A stretch of 64,000 nt of DNA, taken from Flavobacteriales bacterium (GTDB lineage: Bacteria; Bacteroidota; Bacteroidia; Flavobacteriales; Flavobacteriaceae). Of the stretch, positions 9,221-18,413 are shown piece by piece. The notes beneath the pieces were generated by a model. The model was not told the origin of the DNA and searched no databases. It was given only the letters and a program-made list of their open reading frames with translations. Location of the stretch: the NCBI GenBank assembly GCA_004213645.1, contig SGZF01000005.1, positions 1 through 64,000 of the forward strand, read 5' to 3'. Position 1 is the first letter of the stretch. Every line of letters begins with the position of its first letter. The translations under genes were made by a program, and so were the position numbers.

Positions 9221-10672
9221 ATGTATGACATTAAAATGCTTAAGGCTAAAAAAATAGCTGAGCTTGTTGAAATTGCTGAAAAAATTGGTCTTAAAGACAT
9301 TAAAGGCATGAAAAAAACAGACATTGTTGACTCTATTATTGGAAATAACCCAAAAGAAGAGTCCAATGATAGTGCTTCAGTTGAAAGTAAAAAGGAAAAT
9401 AATACTGAAATAGGAGAGCCAAAAAAACCCTTTAAAGTTGATCGAAAATTAAGAAACGGTTCAAATAAAAATCATCATAACAAAAATTTCTCTAACAGAA
9501 AAGATGATAACTTTAATAAGGATACAAGAAGAAGATATAAAGAGCCAGATTTTGAATTTGATGGGATAATTGATACTGAAGGAGTCCTTGAAATTATGCA
9601 AGATGGTTATGGTTTTCTTAGATCATCAGATTATAACTATCTGTCTTCACCAGATGATGTCTATGTATCACAATCTCAAATAAAACTTTTTGGTTTGAAA
9701 ACAGGAGATACTGTTCATGGAACAGTTAGACCTCCAAAAGATGGTGAAAAATATTTTCCTCTAATTAAGGTAAATAAAATTAATGGTCTAAATCCAGAGG
9801 TAGTTAGAGATAGAGTCTCTTTTGAACATTTAACTCCACTATTTCCAGAAGAAAAGTTTAATATCTCTTCTAAAGAGAGTACTATTTCAACCAGAATTAT
9901 TGATCTTTTTTCACCAATAGGAAAAGGACAAAGAGGCATGATTGTTTCTCAACCTAAAACTGGAAAAACAATGCTTTTAAAAGATGTGGCTAATGCAATT
10001 GCTGCAAACCATCCTGAAGTTTTCCAAATAATTCTATTAATTGATGAAAGGCCTGAGGAAGTAACTGACATGCAAAGAAATGTTAAGGGTGAAGTTGTTG
10101 CATCTACTTTCGATGAACCAGCTGATAGGCATGTAAAAGTTGCTAATATTGTTCTTGAAAAAGCAAAAAGACTAGTGGAATGTGGACATGATGTAGTAAT
10201 ATTATTAGATTCAATTACTAGGCTTGCTAGAGCATATAACACTGTCCAGCCTGCATCAGGAAAAATATTAAGTGGTGGTGTTGATGCTAATGCACTCCAT
10301 AAACCAAAACGTTTCTTCGGTGCTGCAAGAAATATTGAAAATGGAGGCTCATTATCTATTATTTCTACCGCACTTACAGAAACCGGATCGAAGATGGATG
10401 AAGTTATTTTTGAAGAATTTAAAGGGACCGGTAATATGGAACTTCAGTTAGATAGAAGGATTTCTAACAGAAGAATTTTTCCAGCAATTGATCTTGTATC
10501 CTCAAGCACGAGAAGGGATGATCTACTTTTAGATGAAAATACTATTCAAAGAATGTGGATTATGAGAAAATATTTAGCTGATATGAATCCTGTTGAAGCC
10601 ATGGAATTCATAAATGATAGATTTAGAAAAACAAAAAGTAATGAAGAGTTCTTAATATCAATGAATTCTTAA
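9221..10672 (+). CDS. rho: Transcription termination factor Rho
   Basis: [17 protein letters not shown]-binding domain, [13 protein letters not shown] Walker [14 protein letters not shown]; low-complexity N-terminal insert. Confidence 0.97.
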   Translation: MYDIKMLKAKKIAELVEIAEKIGLKDIKGMKKTDIVDSIIGNNPKEESNDSASVESKKENNTEIGEPKKPFKVDRKLRNGSNKNHHNKNFSNRKDDNFNKDTRRRYKEPDFEFDGIIDTEGVLEIMQDGYGFLRSSDYNYLSSPDDVYVSQSQIKLFGLKTGDTVHGTVRPPKDGEKYFPLIKVNKINGLNPEVVRDRVSFEHLTPLFPEEKFNISSKESTISTRIIDLFSPIGKGQRGMIVSQPKTGKTMLLKDVANAIAANHPEVFQIILLIDERPEEVTDMQRNVKGEVVASTFDEPADRHVKVANIVLEKAKRLVECGHDVVILLDSITRLARAYNTVQPASGKILSGGVDANALHKPKRFFGAARNIENGGSLSIISTALTETGSKMDEVIFEEFKGTGNMELQLDRRISNRRIFPAIDLVSSSTRRDDLLLDENTIQRMWIMRKYLADMNPVEAMEFINDRFRKTKSNEEFLISMNS

Positions 10673-10915
10673 CTAAGTTAACTTACTTAGTTTAGACTTT
10701 AAGTTTGATGCTTTGTTTTTATGAATAATATTCTTTTTAGCTAACTTATCTATTTTTGATACCACTTCAGGGAAAAGCTTACTAGCTTCTTTCTTAGTTT
10801 TTGCTTCCTTTAGTTTTTTGATAGCATTTCTAGTTGTTTTATGCTGAAGTTTATTCAAAGTTTTTTTTGTTTCGTTAGAACGAATTCTTTTTAAAGCGGA
10901 TTTATGATTTGCCAT
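10673..10915 (-). CDS. rpsT: 30S ribosomal protein S20
   Basis: MANHKSALKRIRSNE start; the longer ORF in the track runs into a tRNA and was trimmed. Confidence 0.93.
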   Translation of the reverse strand: MANHKSALKRIRSNETKKTLNKLQHKTTRNAIKKLKEAKTKKEASKLFPEVVSKIDKLAKKNIIHKNKASNLKSKLSKLT

Positions 10916-10930
10916 AATATATTTTTTTTG

Positions 10931-11002
10931 TAGCCCGTAGGGGAATCGAACCCCTCTTTCCAGGATGAAAACCTGAGGTCCTAACCGATAGACGAACGGG
11001 CC
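10931..11002 (-). tRNA. tRNA-Glu (TTC)
   Basis: Reverse-strand cloverleaf, anticodon loop TTTTCAT, T-loop TTCGATT. Confidence 0.93.
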
Positions 11003-11036
11003 ATCAGGGTGCAAATTTAATTTAAATTTTAATATT

Positions 11037-12515
11037 TCAATAAGATTTTGAAAATATTACTTTATAACGTGCTGGCTTACCTGAATATATACAATTAATA
11101 CCCTGAGGATCAGTCAATTCAGGTATACATCGAATTGTTGCTTTTGTTTCTTTTTTAATTGCCTCTTCAGTTTCATTTGTTCCATCCCACCCAGCAATTA
11201 TAAATCCACTTTGTGAGGAAATTAATTCTTTGAACTTGTCATAAGAATCTACTTCATGAGTATTTTTTTTTAATCTTAATTTTGATTGAGAGATCATTTC
11301 ATTTTGAATAGAATTAATAGATGAACTAAAAAGCTCAAAAAGACTATTAAAATCAGATGATTTCTTTTTAAGACTATGTCTAAAAAAAACATCAAACTTA
11401 TCATCATCAATTTCCTTTTGTCCAATTATAATTCTCATTGGAATACCTTTAATCTCTGAATCATTTAGCTTAAAACCAAGACTCACATTCTCTCTATCAT
11501 CAATTTTGGCTCTTATACCACTACTTTTTAATAACTGAAAGATTTCAGTTGTTTTACCCTCAATTTCATCTACATTTTCTTTAGGTTTAAATAGCGGAAT
11601 TATAATTACTTGAATTGGTGCAAGAAGTGGAGGTAAAACAAGACCTGTATCATCACTATGAGACATTATTAAAGCACCCATAAGCCTTGTTGAAACTCCC
11701 CACGAGGTTGCCCAAACATAATCTAATTTCCCAGTCTTATCAGCATATTTAACATCAAATGCTTTAGCAAAATTTTGCCCAAGAAAATGAGATGTTCCGG
11801 CTTGAAGTGCTTTACCGTCTTGCATCAATGCTTCTATACATAATGTTTCTTCTGCACCTGCAAATCTTTCTGATTCAGATTTATAACCTTTTATCACTGG
11901 CATAGCCATAAAATTTTCAGCAAAATCAGAATATATATCATTTATTAGTTTTGTTTCATCAACAGCTTCTTCTTTTGAAGCATGAGCTGTATGCCCCTCT
12001 TGCCACAAAAATTCAGAAGTTCTTAAGAATAATCTAGTCCTCATTTCCCATCTTACTACATTAGCCCATTGATTAATTAGAATTGGTAAATCTCTATATG
12101 ATTGAATCCACTTTTTATATGTTTTCCATATAATAGCTTCACTTGTAGGTCTTACTATTAATTCTTCCTCAAGTTTAGATTCTGGATCAACAATAAGTTT
12201 TCCTTTTTTGTTAGGGTCATTTTTTAATCTGTAATGAGTTACTACTGCACATTCCTTTGCAAAACCTTCAGCATTTTTTTCTTCTGCTTCAAACAGAGAC
12301 TTAGGAACAAAAAGTGGAAAATAAGCATTTTCATGACCAGTCTCTTTAAATTTTTTATCAAGCTCTGCTTTCATCAATTCCCATATTGAAAAACCATATG
12401 GTTTAATAACCATACAACCTCTAACATCAGATGATTCAGCTAACCCTGCCTCTGAGACAATATCATTGTACCATTTTGAATAGTCCTCTGACCTAGAAGT
12501 TATTTTATTTTTCAT
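11037..12515 (-). CDS. proS: Prolyl-tRNA synthetase (short, eukaryote/archaeal-like type)
   Basis: RGCMVIKPYGFSIWE, RPTSEAIIWKTYKKW, FLWQEGHTAHA. Confidence 0.96.
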   Translation of the reverse strand: MKNKITSRSEDYSKWYNDIVSEAGLAESSDVRGCMVIKPYGFSIWELMKAELDKKFKETGHENAYFPLFVPKSLFEAEEKNAEGFAKECAVVTHYRLKNDPNKKGKLIVDPESKLEEELIVRPTSEAIIWKTYKKWIQSYRDLPILINQWANVVRWEMRTRLFLRTSEFLWQEGHTAHASKEEAVDETKLINDIYSDFAENFMAMPVIKGYKSESERFAGAEETLCIEALMQDGKALQAGTSHFLGQNFAKAFDVKYADKTGKLDYVWATSWGVSTRLMGALIMSHSDDTGLVLPPLLAPIQVIIIPLFKPKENVDEIEGKTTEIFQLLKSSGIRAKIDDRENVSLGFKLNDSEIKGIPMRIIIGQKEIDDDKFDVFFRHSLKKKSSDFNSLFELFSSSINSIQNEMISQSKLRLKKNTHEVDSYDKFKELISSQSGFIIAGWDGTNETEEAIKKETKATIRCIPELTDPQGINCIYSGKPARYKVIFSKSY

Positions 12516-12599
12516 CTAATTTGGCATAATTATTGAATTATAAATATTGAACATAAAAGTAATATTTTTATAATTAACTTTTATTATCTAAATTTAAAT

Positions 12600-13661
12600 A
12601 TGAGGAGCATTTATGGTTTTTTTACGTTTGTTTTAATTGCATTATTTCTAAATAGTTGTAACTCATATCAACTTGCATCATATTATAATAATTCTGATGG
12701 TATATATTTATCTGATTCAAATTCATCTAATTATCAGAAAATTTTTGATGATATAGCTTACAATGTTCCTGAAGAAGATCTAACAAATCAAAGTCCAAAC
12801 CTACCGTGGGGTGAAAACCCAGATTCTACTGAAGTTGTTTTTAATATTTTTCCAAACTACAGCTTCAATCCTTTGTATCAAAGTTTTTACAGTCCTTACA
12901 ATAATTTTAGATTAAACCCATACTTTAATAACTATTACATGTATGGATTTAATAGTCCATATTATTATCCATTTGGATATTACTTTAATCCATATAATTC
13001 ACTTGAAAATCAATACTGGTATTATTTTAGATTTTCAAGATATTACCCATATTATAACTATAGAGGATATGAAAATTATCAATCAGATTACTATTTAGAC
13101 AGATCAACATTATCATATTCAAAGGTTAATTCAAGAAGAGGAGAAAAAAGAAATTCAGTAACAGAAAAAGATAGGAGTAATCCTTCAAGAATTACAAATA
13201 TTTACAGTCGTGGCTCTAATATAAGCCGTTCCTATTCTAATTTTGATAAGATTGAGAATGATAGGATTATCAATAATCCTAAAACAAATGAAGTTAGAAC
13301 TTATCAGTCAGACAGGGTATACATGAGAAACAGAAATGAAAGTAGAGAATTATCCAGGGTTTCCAACTATGTTCCAAATTTAAATTCAATCAAAAAGGAA
13401 CAAATAAAAAATACATATAGAGAAGCCAGATCATTTAGGAATCCTATTAGACCTGTTGATTATAATAATTCAAGAACAAATAATTATAATAGGAGTAATA
13501 ATTATAGATCAAATTCATATAACTCAACACCCAATAATTCAAATAACAGCAGAGTAAGATCTAGTGGAACTTCAATTTCTAGGTCAAGTTCTGGAGGAAG
13601 CTCAAGAAGCAGTAGTAGTTCAAGAGGAACAAGTTCAAGGGGGTCAGGAAAGATTAATTAA
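12600..13661 (+). CDS. Low-complexity Tyr/Asn-rich lipoprotein with Ser/Arg/Gly-rich tail
   Basis: Lipobox-like FLNSC; strong compositional bias. Confidence 0.7.
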   Translation: MRSIYGFFTFVLIALFLNSCNSYQLASYYNNSDGIYLSDSNSSNYQKIFDDIAYNVPEEDLTNQSPNLPWGENPDSTEVVFNIFPNYSFNPLYQSFYSPYNNFRLNPYFNNYYMYGFNSPYYYPFGYYFNPYNSLENQYWYYFRFSRYYPYYNYRGYENYQSDYYLDRSTLSYSKVNSRRGEKRNSVTEKDRSNPSRITNIYSRGSNISRSYSNFDKIENDRIINNPKTNEVRTYQSDRVYMRNRNESRELSRVSNYVPNLNSIKKEQIKNTYREARSFRNPIRPVDYNNSRTNNYNRSNNYRSNSYNSTPNNSNNSRVRSSGTSISRSSSGGSSRSSSSSRGTSSRGSGKIN

Positions 13662-15158
13662 ATGAATAAAACAATCTTTCTAACATTTATTCTTATTTAC
13701 TCTTACCAATCTTCTTTTTCACAAAGCATTGATGATGCCTTTAGATTGAATTCTTTTTTTCACAACGGATCCGCTAGATTTAACTCCATGGGTGGTGCAT
13801 TTGGTGCTTTAGGTGGAGATATATCAGCCATTTCAATTAATCCATCTGGATCATCTGTATTTTTAAATTCAGAGATTGGATTTAATATTGATTTTTCAAA
13901 TACATTGTCTACAAACAATTTTAATAATAGTTTATCAGAATCTAAGTCTAACTTCTTTTCTATTAATAATATTGGAGCAGTTCTTGTTTACGGTAATCAA
14001 AAATCTAAAATATCTATAGGATATAATATGCATAATTTAAGCAACTTTGATAATAACTTTTCTTTTAATGGAAATACTTATTCAGGTCTTGACAATTATT
14101 TTCTTTATTATGCTCAAGACATTCCATATGAAGATCTTATAATTTATGATAATGAGACTGTAAAAAGTGTCTATGAATTACTCGGAAAAGAGTATGGTTA
14201 TGCTGACCAACAAGCTTTTTTAGGATTTCAAAGCTTTATTATAAATCCTAATGATGATGGTGGTTACAACTCAAATGCACTGTATGAATCTGTTAATCAA
14301 CAAGTTGATATCAAAAGGAAAGGATCGCATAATATGCATACAGTAAATATTAGCAAATCAATTAATGATAATTTGATATTTGGATTAAATGTAAATTTTC
14401 ATGAACTTTTTTTTAAAGAATTAAAAACTGTTAATGATAATGATTTTGATTATCAATCCCTAGTTAGCAGTATTTCATTTAATGATGATCTTTACACATC
14501 GGGTATAGGTACTTCTGTTCAATTAGGATCATTACTAATATTTGATAGGTTAAGGCTTGGTTTCTCATATCAAAGTCCTACCTGGTTTAGTTTAGAAGAT
14601 GAAAATATTCAAAGCATAAGTTCAGACATTTTTGAAGATGATACAATAATAAGTTATGATGTAAATCCAAACACAATAAATTACTTTGATGAATATAATT
14701 TTAAAATTCCTTCAAAGTCAACAGCTTCGATAGCATATGTTTTTGGTTCTAAAGGGTTGATAAGTTTGGACTATGAATTTTCAAATCCTTCAAATTCTAA
14801 TTTTGAAGATGATAATGGAGATGATCTGTACCTTAAATCTTTGAATGATCTAATAAACCAAAGATTCTCATCTTCTTCAAAGTCAATTAGAATAGGTGGT
14901 GAGTATAGAATTAAGAACTATAGTATAAGAGCTGGAGGTTTTACCTATGATGGAGTTCTAAACGAAAAAGATAATTTAATTACCGGGATTTCTTTAGGTG
15001 TAGGATATAACTTTGGGTATTTCCATATAGATATTGGGTATACCAAATTTAACAACACATATTCCAATAACTTATTTAGTAGTAATGATATTAATTCTAA
15101 ATATTCAATTGAAAATCTAAGTAATAGGATTTACAGCTCTATAAGTATTAAACTTTAA
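13662..15158 (+). CDS. Outer-membrane transport protein, OmpP1/FadL-like
   Basis: Signal peptide then DDAFRLNSFFHNGSARFNSMGGAFGALGGDISAISINPSG; beta-barrel-like C-terminus. Confidence 0.8.
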   Translation: MNKTIFLTFILIYSYQSSFSQSIDDAFRLNSFFHNGSARFNSMGGAFGALGGDISAISINPSGSSVFLNSEIGFNIDFSNTLSTNNFNNSLSESKSNFFSINNIGAVLVYGNQKSKISIGYNMHNLSNFDNNFSFNGNTYSGLDNYFLYYAQDIPYEDLIIYDNETVKSVYELLGKEYGYADQQAFLGFQSFIINPNDDGGYNSNALYESVNQQVDIKRKGSHNMHTVNISKSINDNLIFGLNVNFHELFFKELKTVNDNDFDYQSLVSSISFNDDLYTSGIGTSVQLGSLLIFDRLRLGFSYQSPTWFSLEDENIQSISSDIFEDDTIISYDVNPNTINYFDEYNFKIPSKSTASIAYVFGSKGLISLDYEFSNPSNSNFEDDNGDDLYLKSLNDLINQRFSSSSKSIRIGGEYRIKNYSIRAGGFTYDGVLNEKDNLITGISLGVGYNFGYFHIDIGYTKFNNTYSNNLFSSNDINSKYSIENLSNRIYSSISIKL

Positions 15159-15181
15159 CTTCGTTTTAACTACATATTAAC

Positions 15182-15189
15182 TATCTTTG
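15182..15189 (+). promoter_or_regulatory. -7 element TATCTTTG for folE
   Basis: TAnnTTTG 19 nt before the folE ATG. Confidence 0.5.
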
Positions 15190-15208
15190 CATAACTCAAA
15201 TATTATTT

Positions 15209-15889
15209 ATGAAATTTCAAGATTTACTTAAAGATGAGATTGATTCTCTAGGAGACGATCACCTTGGCTCAAGTATTAATAACCCAATAAAAAAAGATGC
15301 TTTTAAAATTTCTAATTCAGAAAAGATTAAACTCATTCAAGAAAAAGTTTACGATATACTAGACATTCTGGGAATGGATCTTAATGATGATAGTCTTAAA
15401 GGTACACCATTGCGAGTAGCAAAAATGTTTGTCAATGAGATTTTTGGTGGTATTAATCCCGAAAATAAACCTGCTGCATCTACTTTTGACAACAAGTTTA
15501 AATATGGAGAGATGTTGGTTGAAAAAAACATAACTCTTTACTCAACTTGTGAGCATCATCTTCTGCCAATTGTTGGTCTTGCTCATGTTGCATATATATC
15601 AAGTGGAACTGTTGTAGGTCTTTCAAAAATGAATAGAATAGTAAAATACTATGCTGACAGACCTCAAGTTCAGGAAAGACTAAATATTCAAATTGTCAAA
15701 GAGCTTAAGGAAGTTTTAAATACAGAGGATGTTGCATGTGTAATTGATGCAAAACACCTTTGTGTAAATTCAAGAGGAATTAGAGACTACAATTCAAGCA
15801 CTGTAACAGCTGAGTTTGGAGGTAAATTTAAGAAGGTTAAATATAGAAGAGAGTTCTTAGACTATATTAAATTAGAAACTGATGTTTAA
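15209..15889 (+). CDS. folE: GTP cyclohydrolase I
   Basis: STCEHHLLPIVGLAHVAYI, GLSKMNRIV. Confidence 0.96.
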   Translation: MKFQDLLKDEIDSLGDDHLGSSINNPIKKDAFKISNSEKIKLIQEKVYDILDILGMDLNDDSLKGTPLRVAKMFVNEIFGGINPENKPAASTFDNKFKYGEMLVEKNITLYSTCEHHLLPIVGLAHVAYISSGTVVGLSKMNRIVKYYADRPQVQERLNIQIVKELKEVLNTEDVACVIDAKHLCVNSRGIRDYNSSTVTAEFGGKFKKVKYRREFLDYIKLETDV

Positions 15890-17325
15890 TGGTCCTGGAA
15901 AGATTACATATATATAACTCACTTTCAAATTCTAAGGAAAAATTTAAATCACTGAGAAAAGGTTATGTTGGAATGTATGTTTGTGGTCCTACGGTATATA
16001 GTGATGTACACCTTGGAAATTGTAGAACATTTATTTCTTTTGATGTTATATACAGGTATCTAAAGTATATAGGTAATAACGTTAGGTATGTAAGAAACAT
16101 CACAGACGTTGGACATCTTGAAGATACTGGCGAAGATAAAATCTCTAAAAAAGCAAAAGTTGAAAAGCTTGAGCCAATGGAAATTGCCCAAAAATACACT
16201 AATAGTTTTAAAGAAACACTAAAAAAATTTAATGTACTGGATCCAAGCATTGAACCAATTGCTTCAGGTCACATAACTGAGCAAATTTTGATAATTGAAG
16301 ATTTACTAAAAAAAGATCTCGCATATGAGTCAAATGGCTCTGTATATTTTGACATAAGAAAATATAATATGACAAACAGTTACGGAGTTCTTTCAGGTAG
16401 AGATCTAAAAAAAATTAAATCAAATTCAAGAAAATTAGATAGTCAAGATGATAAAAAGAATGAATACGATTTTGCACTTTGGAAAAAAGCTGATAAAAAA
16501 CATTTAATGAAATGGACTTCACCATGGGGTATAGGTTTTCCAGGGTGGCATCTAGAATGTACTGCTATGAGTAATAAATATTTAGGTGATGAATTTGATA
16601 TTCATGGAGGAGGTATTGATCTTAAATTCCCTCATCATGATTGTGAAATAGCTCAAGCTGTTGGATATACAGGAAAACAACCTGCGAAATTTTGGATTCA
16701 TACAAATATGTTGACTCTTAACAATAAGAAAATGTCCAAGTCAACTGACAATAATTTACTACCGAATGAATTATTTTCTGGAGAGAATGATTTCTTTTCA
16801 AAATCTTTTAGTCCTAATGTTATAAGGTTTTTCTTTTTACAAGCACATTACAGAAATGAACTTGATATAAGTGAAGCAGCACTAATTGCATCTGAGAAAG
16901 GATTTGTTAGATTAATGGACATGATAGAAAGGATAGAAAACATTAAATCGATTAAAAATAATAATGATAAATTATTAGGCCTTATTAAAGATTGGGAGAA
17001 TAAATGTTTTGAATGTCTTAATGATGACTTTAACACTCCTATGCTTATTGCAGAAATCTTTAATTCTTCTAAGTTAATTAACGATATTGAGAATAAAGGA
17101 GAAATTGGTGAAAGAGAAAAAAATTATTTCCTTAATATATTTGATACTTTTTTAAATAAATTACTTGGTTTAACTTTTAAGAAAACAAATTCACAAAATG
17201 ATTTAATTCTTAGTATTCTAATTAAAGTTAGAAATCAAGCTAGAAAGGATAAGAATTTTGAAATTTCTGATAAAATTAGAGATGAACTTAATCAAATAGG
17301 TATTAAACTTAATGACAACGATTAG
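15889..17325 (+). CDS. cysS: Cysteinyl-tRNA synthetase
   Basis: [38 protein letters not shown]. Confidence 0.97.
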   Translation: MVLERLHIYNSLSNSKEKFKSLRKGYVGMYVCGPTVYSDVHLGNCRTFISFDVIYRYLKYIGNNVRYVRNITDVGHLEDTGEDKISKKAKVEKLEPMEIAQKYTNSFKETLKKFNVLDPSIEPIASGHITEQILIIEDLLKKDLAYESNGSVYFDIRKYNMTNSYGVLSGRDLKKIKSNSRKLDSQDDKKNEYDFALWKKADKKHLMKWTSPWGIGFPGWHLECTAMSNKYLGDEFDIHGGGIDLKFPHHDCEIAQAVGYTGKQPAKFWIHTNMLTLNNKKMSKSTDNNLLPNELFSGENDFFSKSFSPNVIRFFFLQAHYRNELDISEAALIASEKGFVRLMDMIERIENIKSIKNNNDKLLGLIKDWENKCFECLNDDFNTPMLIAEIFNSSKLINDIENKGEIGEREKNYFLNIFDTFLNKLLGLTFKKTNSQNDLILSILIKVRNQARKDKNFEISDKIRDELNQIGIKLNDND

Positions 17326-17542
17326 TAGAATTCTTGCAATACCTTTTATTTATTTAATAAAATTTTATAGATTTTTTATATCACCCTTGATAGGAAGTAA
17401 CTGCAGATATTCACCAACATGCTCGCAATATGGTATTATTGCCCTAAAAAAACACGGAGTTTTTAAAGGATTATTTTTAACATCAATAAGGATATTAAAA
17501 TGTAATTCATTATATAAAGGAGGCCACGATCCTGTGCCATAA
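17312..17542 (+). CDS. yidD: Membrane protein insertion efficiency factor YidD
   Basis: [31 protein letters not shown] … GGHDPVP. Confidence 0.92.
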   Translation: MTTISRILAIPFIYLIKFYRFFISPLIGSNCRYSPTCSQYGIIALKKHGVFKGLFLTSIRILKCNSLYKGGHDPVP

Positions 17543-17561
17543 ATTATACTTATATTTAACA

Positions 17562-18413
17562 ATGATAATATCCCAAATTAATTGGTCTCCAAGTGAAACA
17601 CTTTTTGAAATTGGAGGTTTTTCTATATACATATATAGTTTAATGTTTATACTAGCATTTATTATTGGCCTCAACCTAATGAAGTCTTTCTTTATAAAAG
17701 AAAATATTGATCAAAAGTACCTTGATCCAATGCTTATATATATGGTTCTATCAATTTTTCTTGGAGCAAGACTTGGAGAAGTATTTTTTTATCAATGGGG
17801 GTACTATCAAAATCATTTAATTGAAATATTATTACCTATACAAGAGTCACCTAACTCTTCTTTCCTTGGACTAATTGACGGTTATAAATTTATTGGTTTT
17901 AGAGGTCTTGCAAGCCACGGGGCTGCAATTGGAGTTTTTATAGGCTTGTATTTATTTGTAAAGAAATATAATTTCAAGAATCTTTTATGGATTTTTGATA
18001 GACTTACTATTCCAATTTCTATTGGTGGCGCATTTGTAAGAATTGGTAACTTTTTTAATTCAGAAATATTAGGGAAATATACAGGTACCGATTGGGGAGT
18101 AATTTTTCAGAATAGAGGAGAAACTCTTCCAAGACATCCAGCTCAACTTTATGAATCTCTTGGTTATATTGTTCTTTTTGTAATTCTTTACAGACTCTAT
18201 CAATCATCTTATATTAGAGATAAAGAGGGTACTCTATCTGGATATTTTTTAATTGGACTTTGTTTTATTAGGTTTATGGTTGAGTTTGTTAAAGAAAGTC
18301 AAGGGGGTATAGAAACATTTTTACCTACTTTGTCAACAGGTCAATGGTTGAGTATTCCATTTATAATATTAGGTTTTATATTACTATTTAAAAAAAGAAA
18401 AAAACTTAGTTAG
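17562..18413 (+). CDS. lgt: Prolipoprotein diacylglyceryl transferase
   Basis: GFRGLASHGAAIG, RIGNFFNSEILGKYT, RHPAQLYES. Confidence 0.95.
   Translation: MIISQINWSPSETLFEIGGFSIYIYSLMFILAFIIGLNLMKSFFIKENIDQKYLDPMLIYMVLSIFLGARLGEVFFYQWGYYQNHLIEILLPIQESPNSSFLGLIDGYKFIGFRGLASHGAAIGVFIGLYLFVKKYNFKNLLWIFDRLTIPISIGGAFVRIGNFFNSEILGKYTGTDWGVIFQNRGETLPRHPAQLYESLGYIVLFVILYRLYQSSYIRDKEGTLSGYFLIGLCFIRFMVEFVKESQGGIETFLPTLSTGQWLSIPFIILGFILLFKKRKKLS

Noticed and set aside
9715-10242. Two - strand ORFs inside rho
   Set aside because: Antisense to a strongly conserved gene; no recognisable motifs
10916-11014. N-terminal extension of the S20 ORF
   Set aside because: Spans the tRNA-Glu; S20 starts at MANHKSALKR
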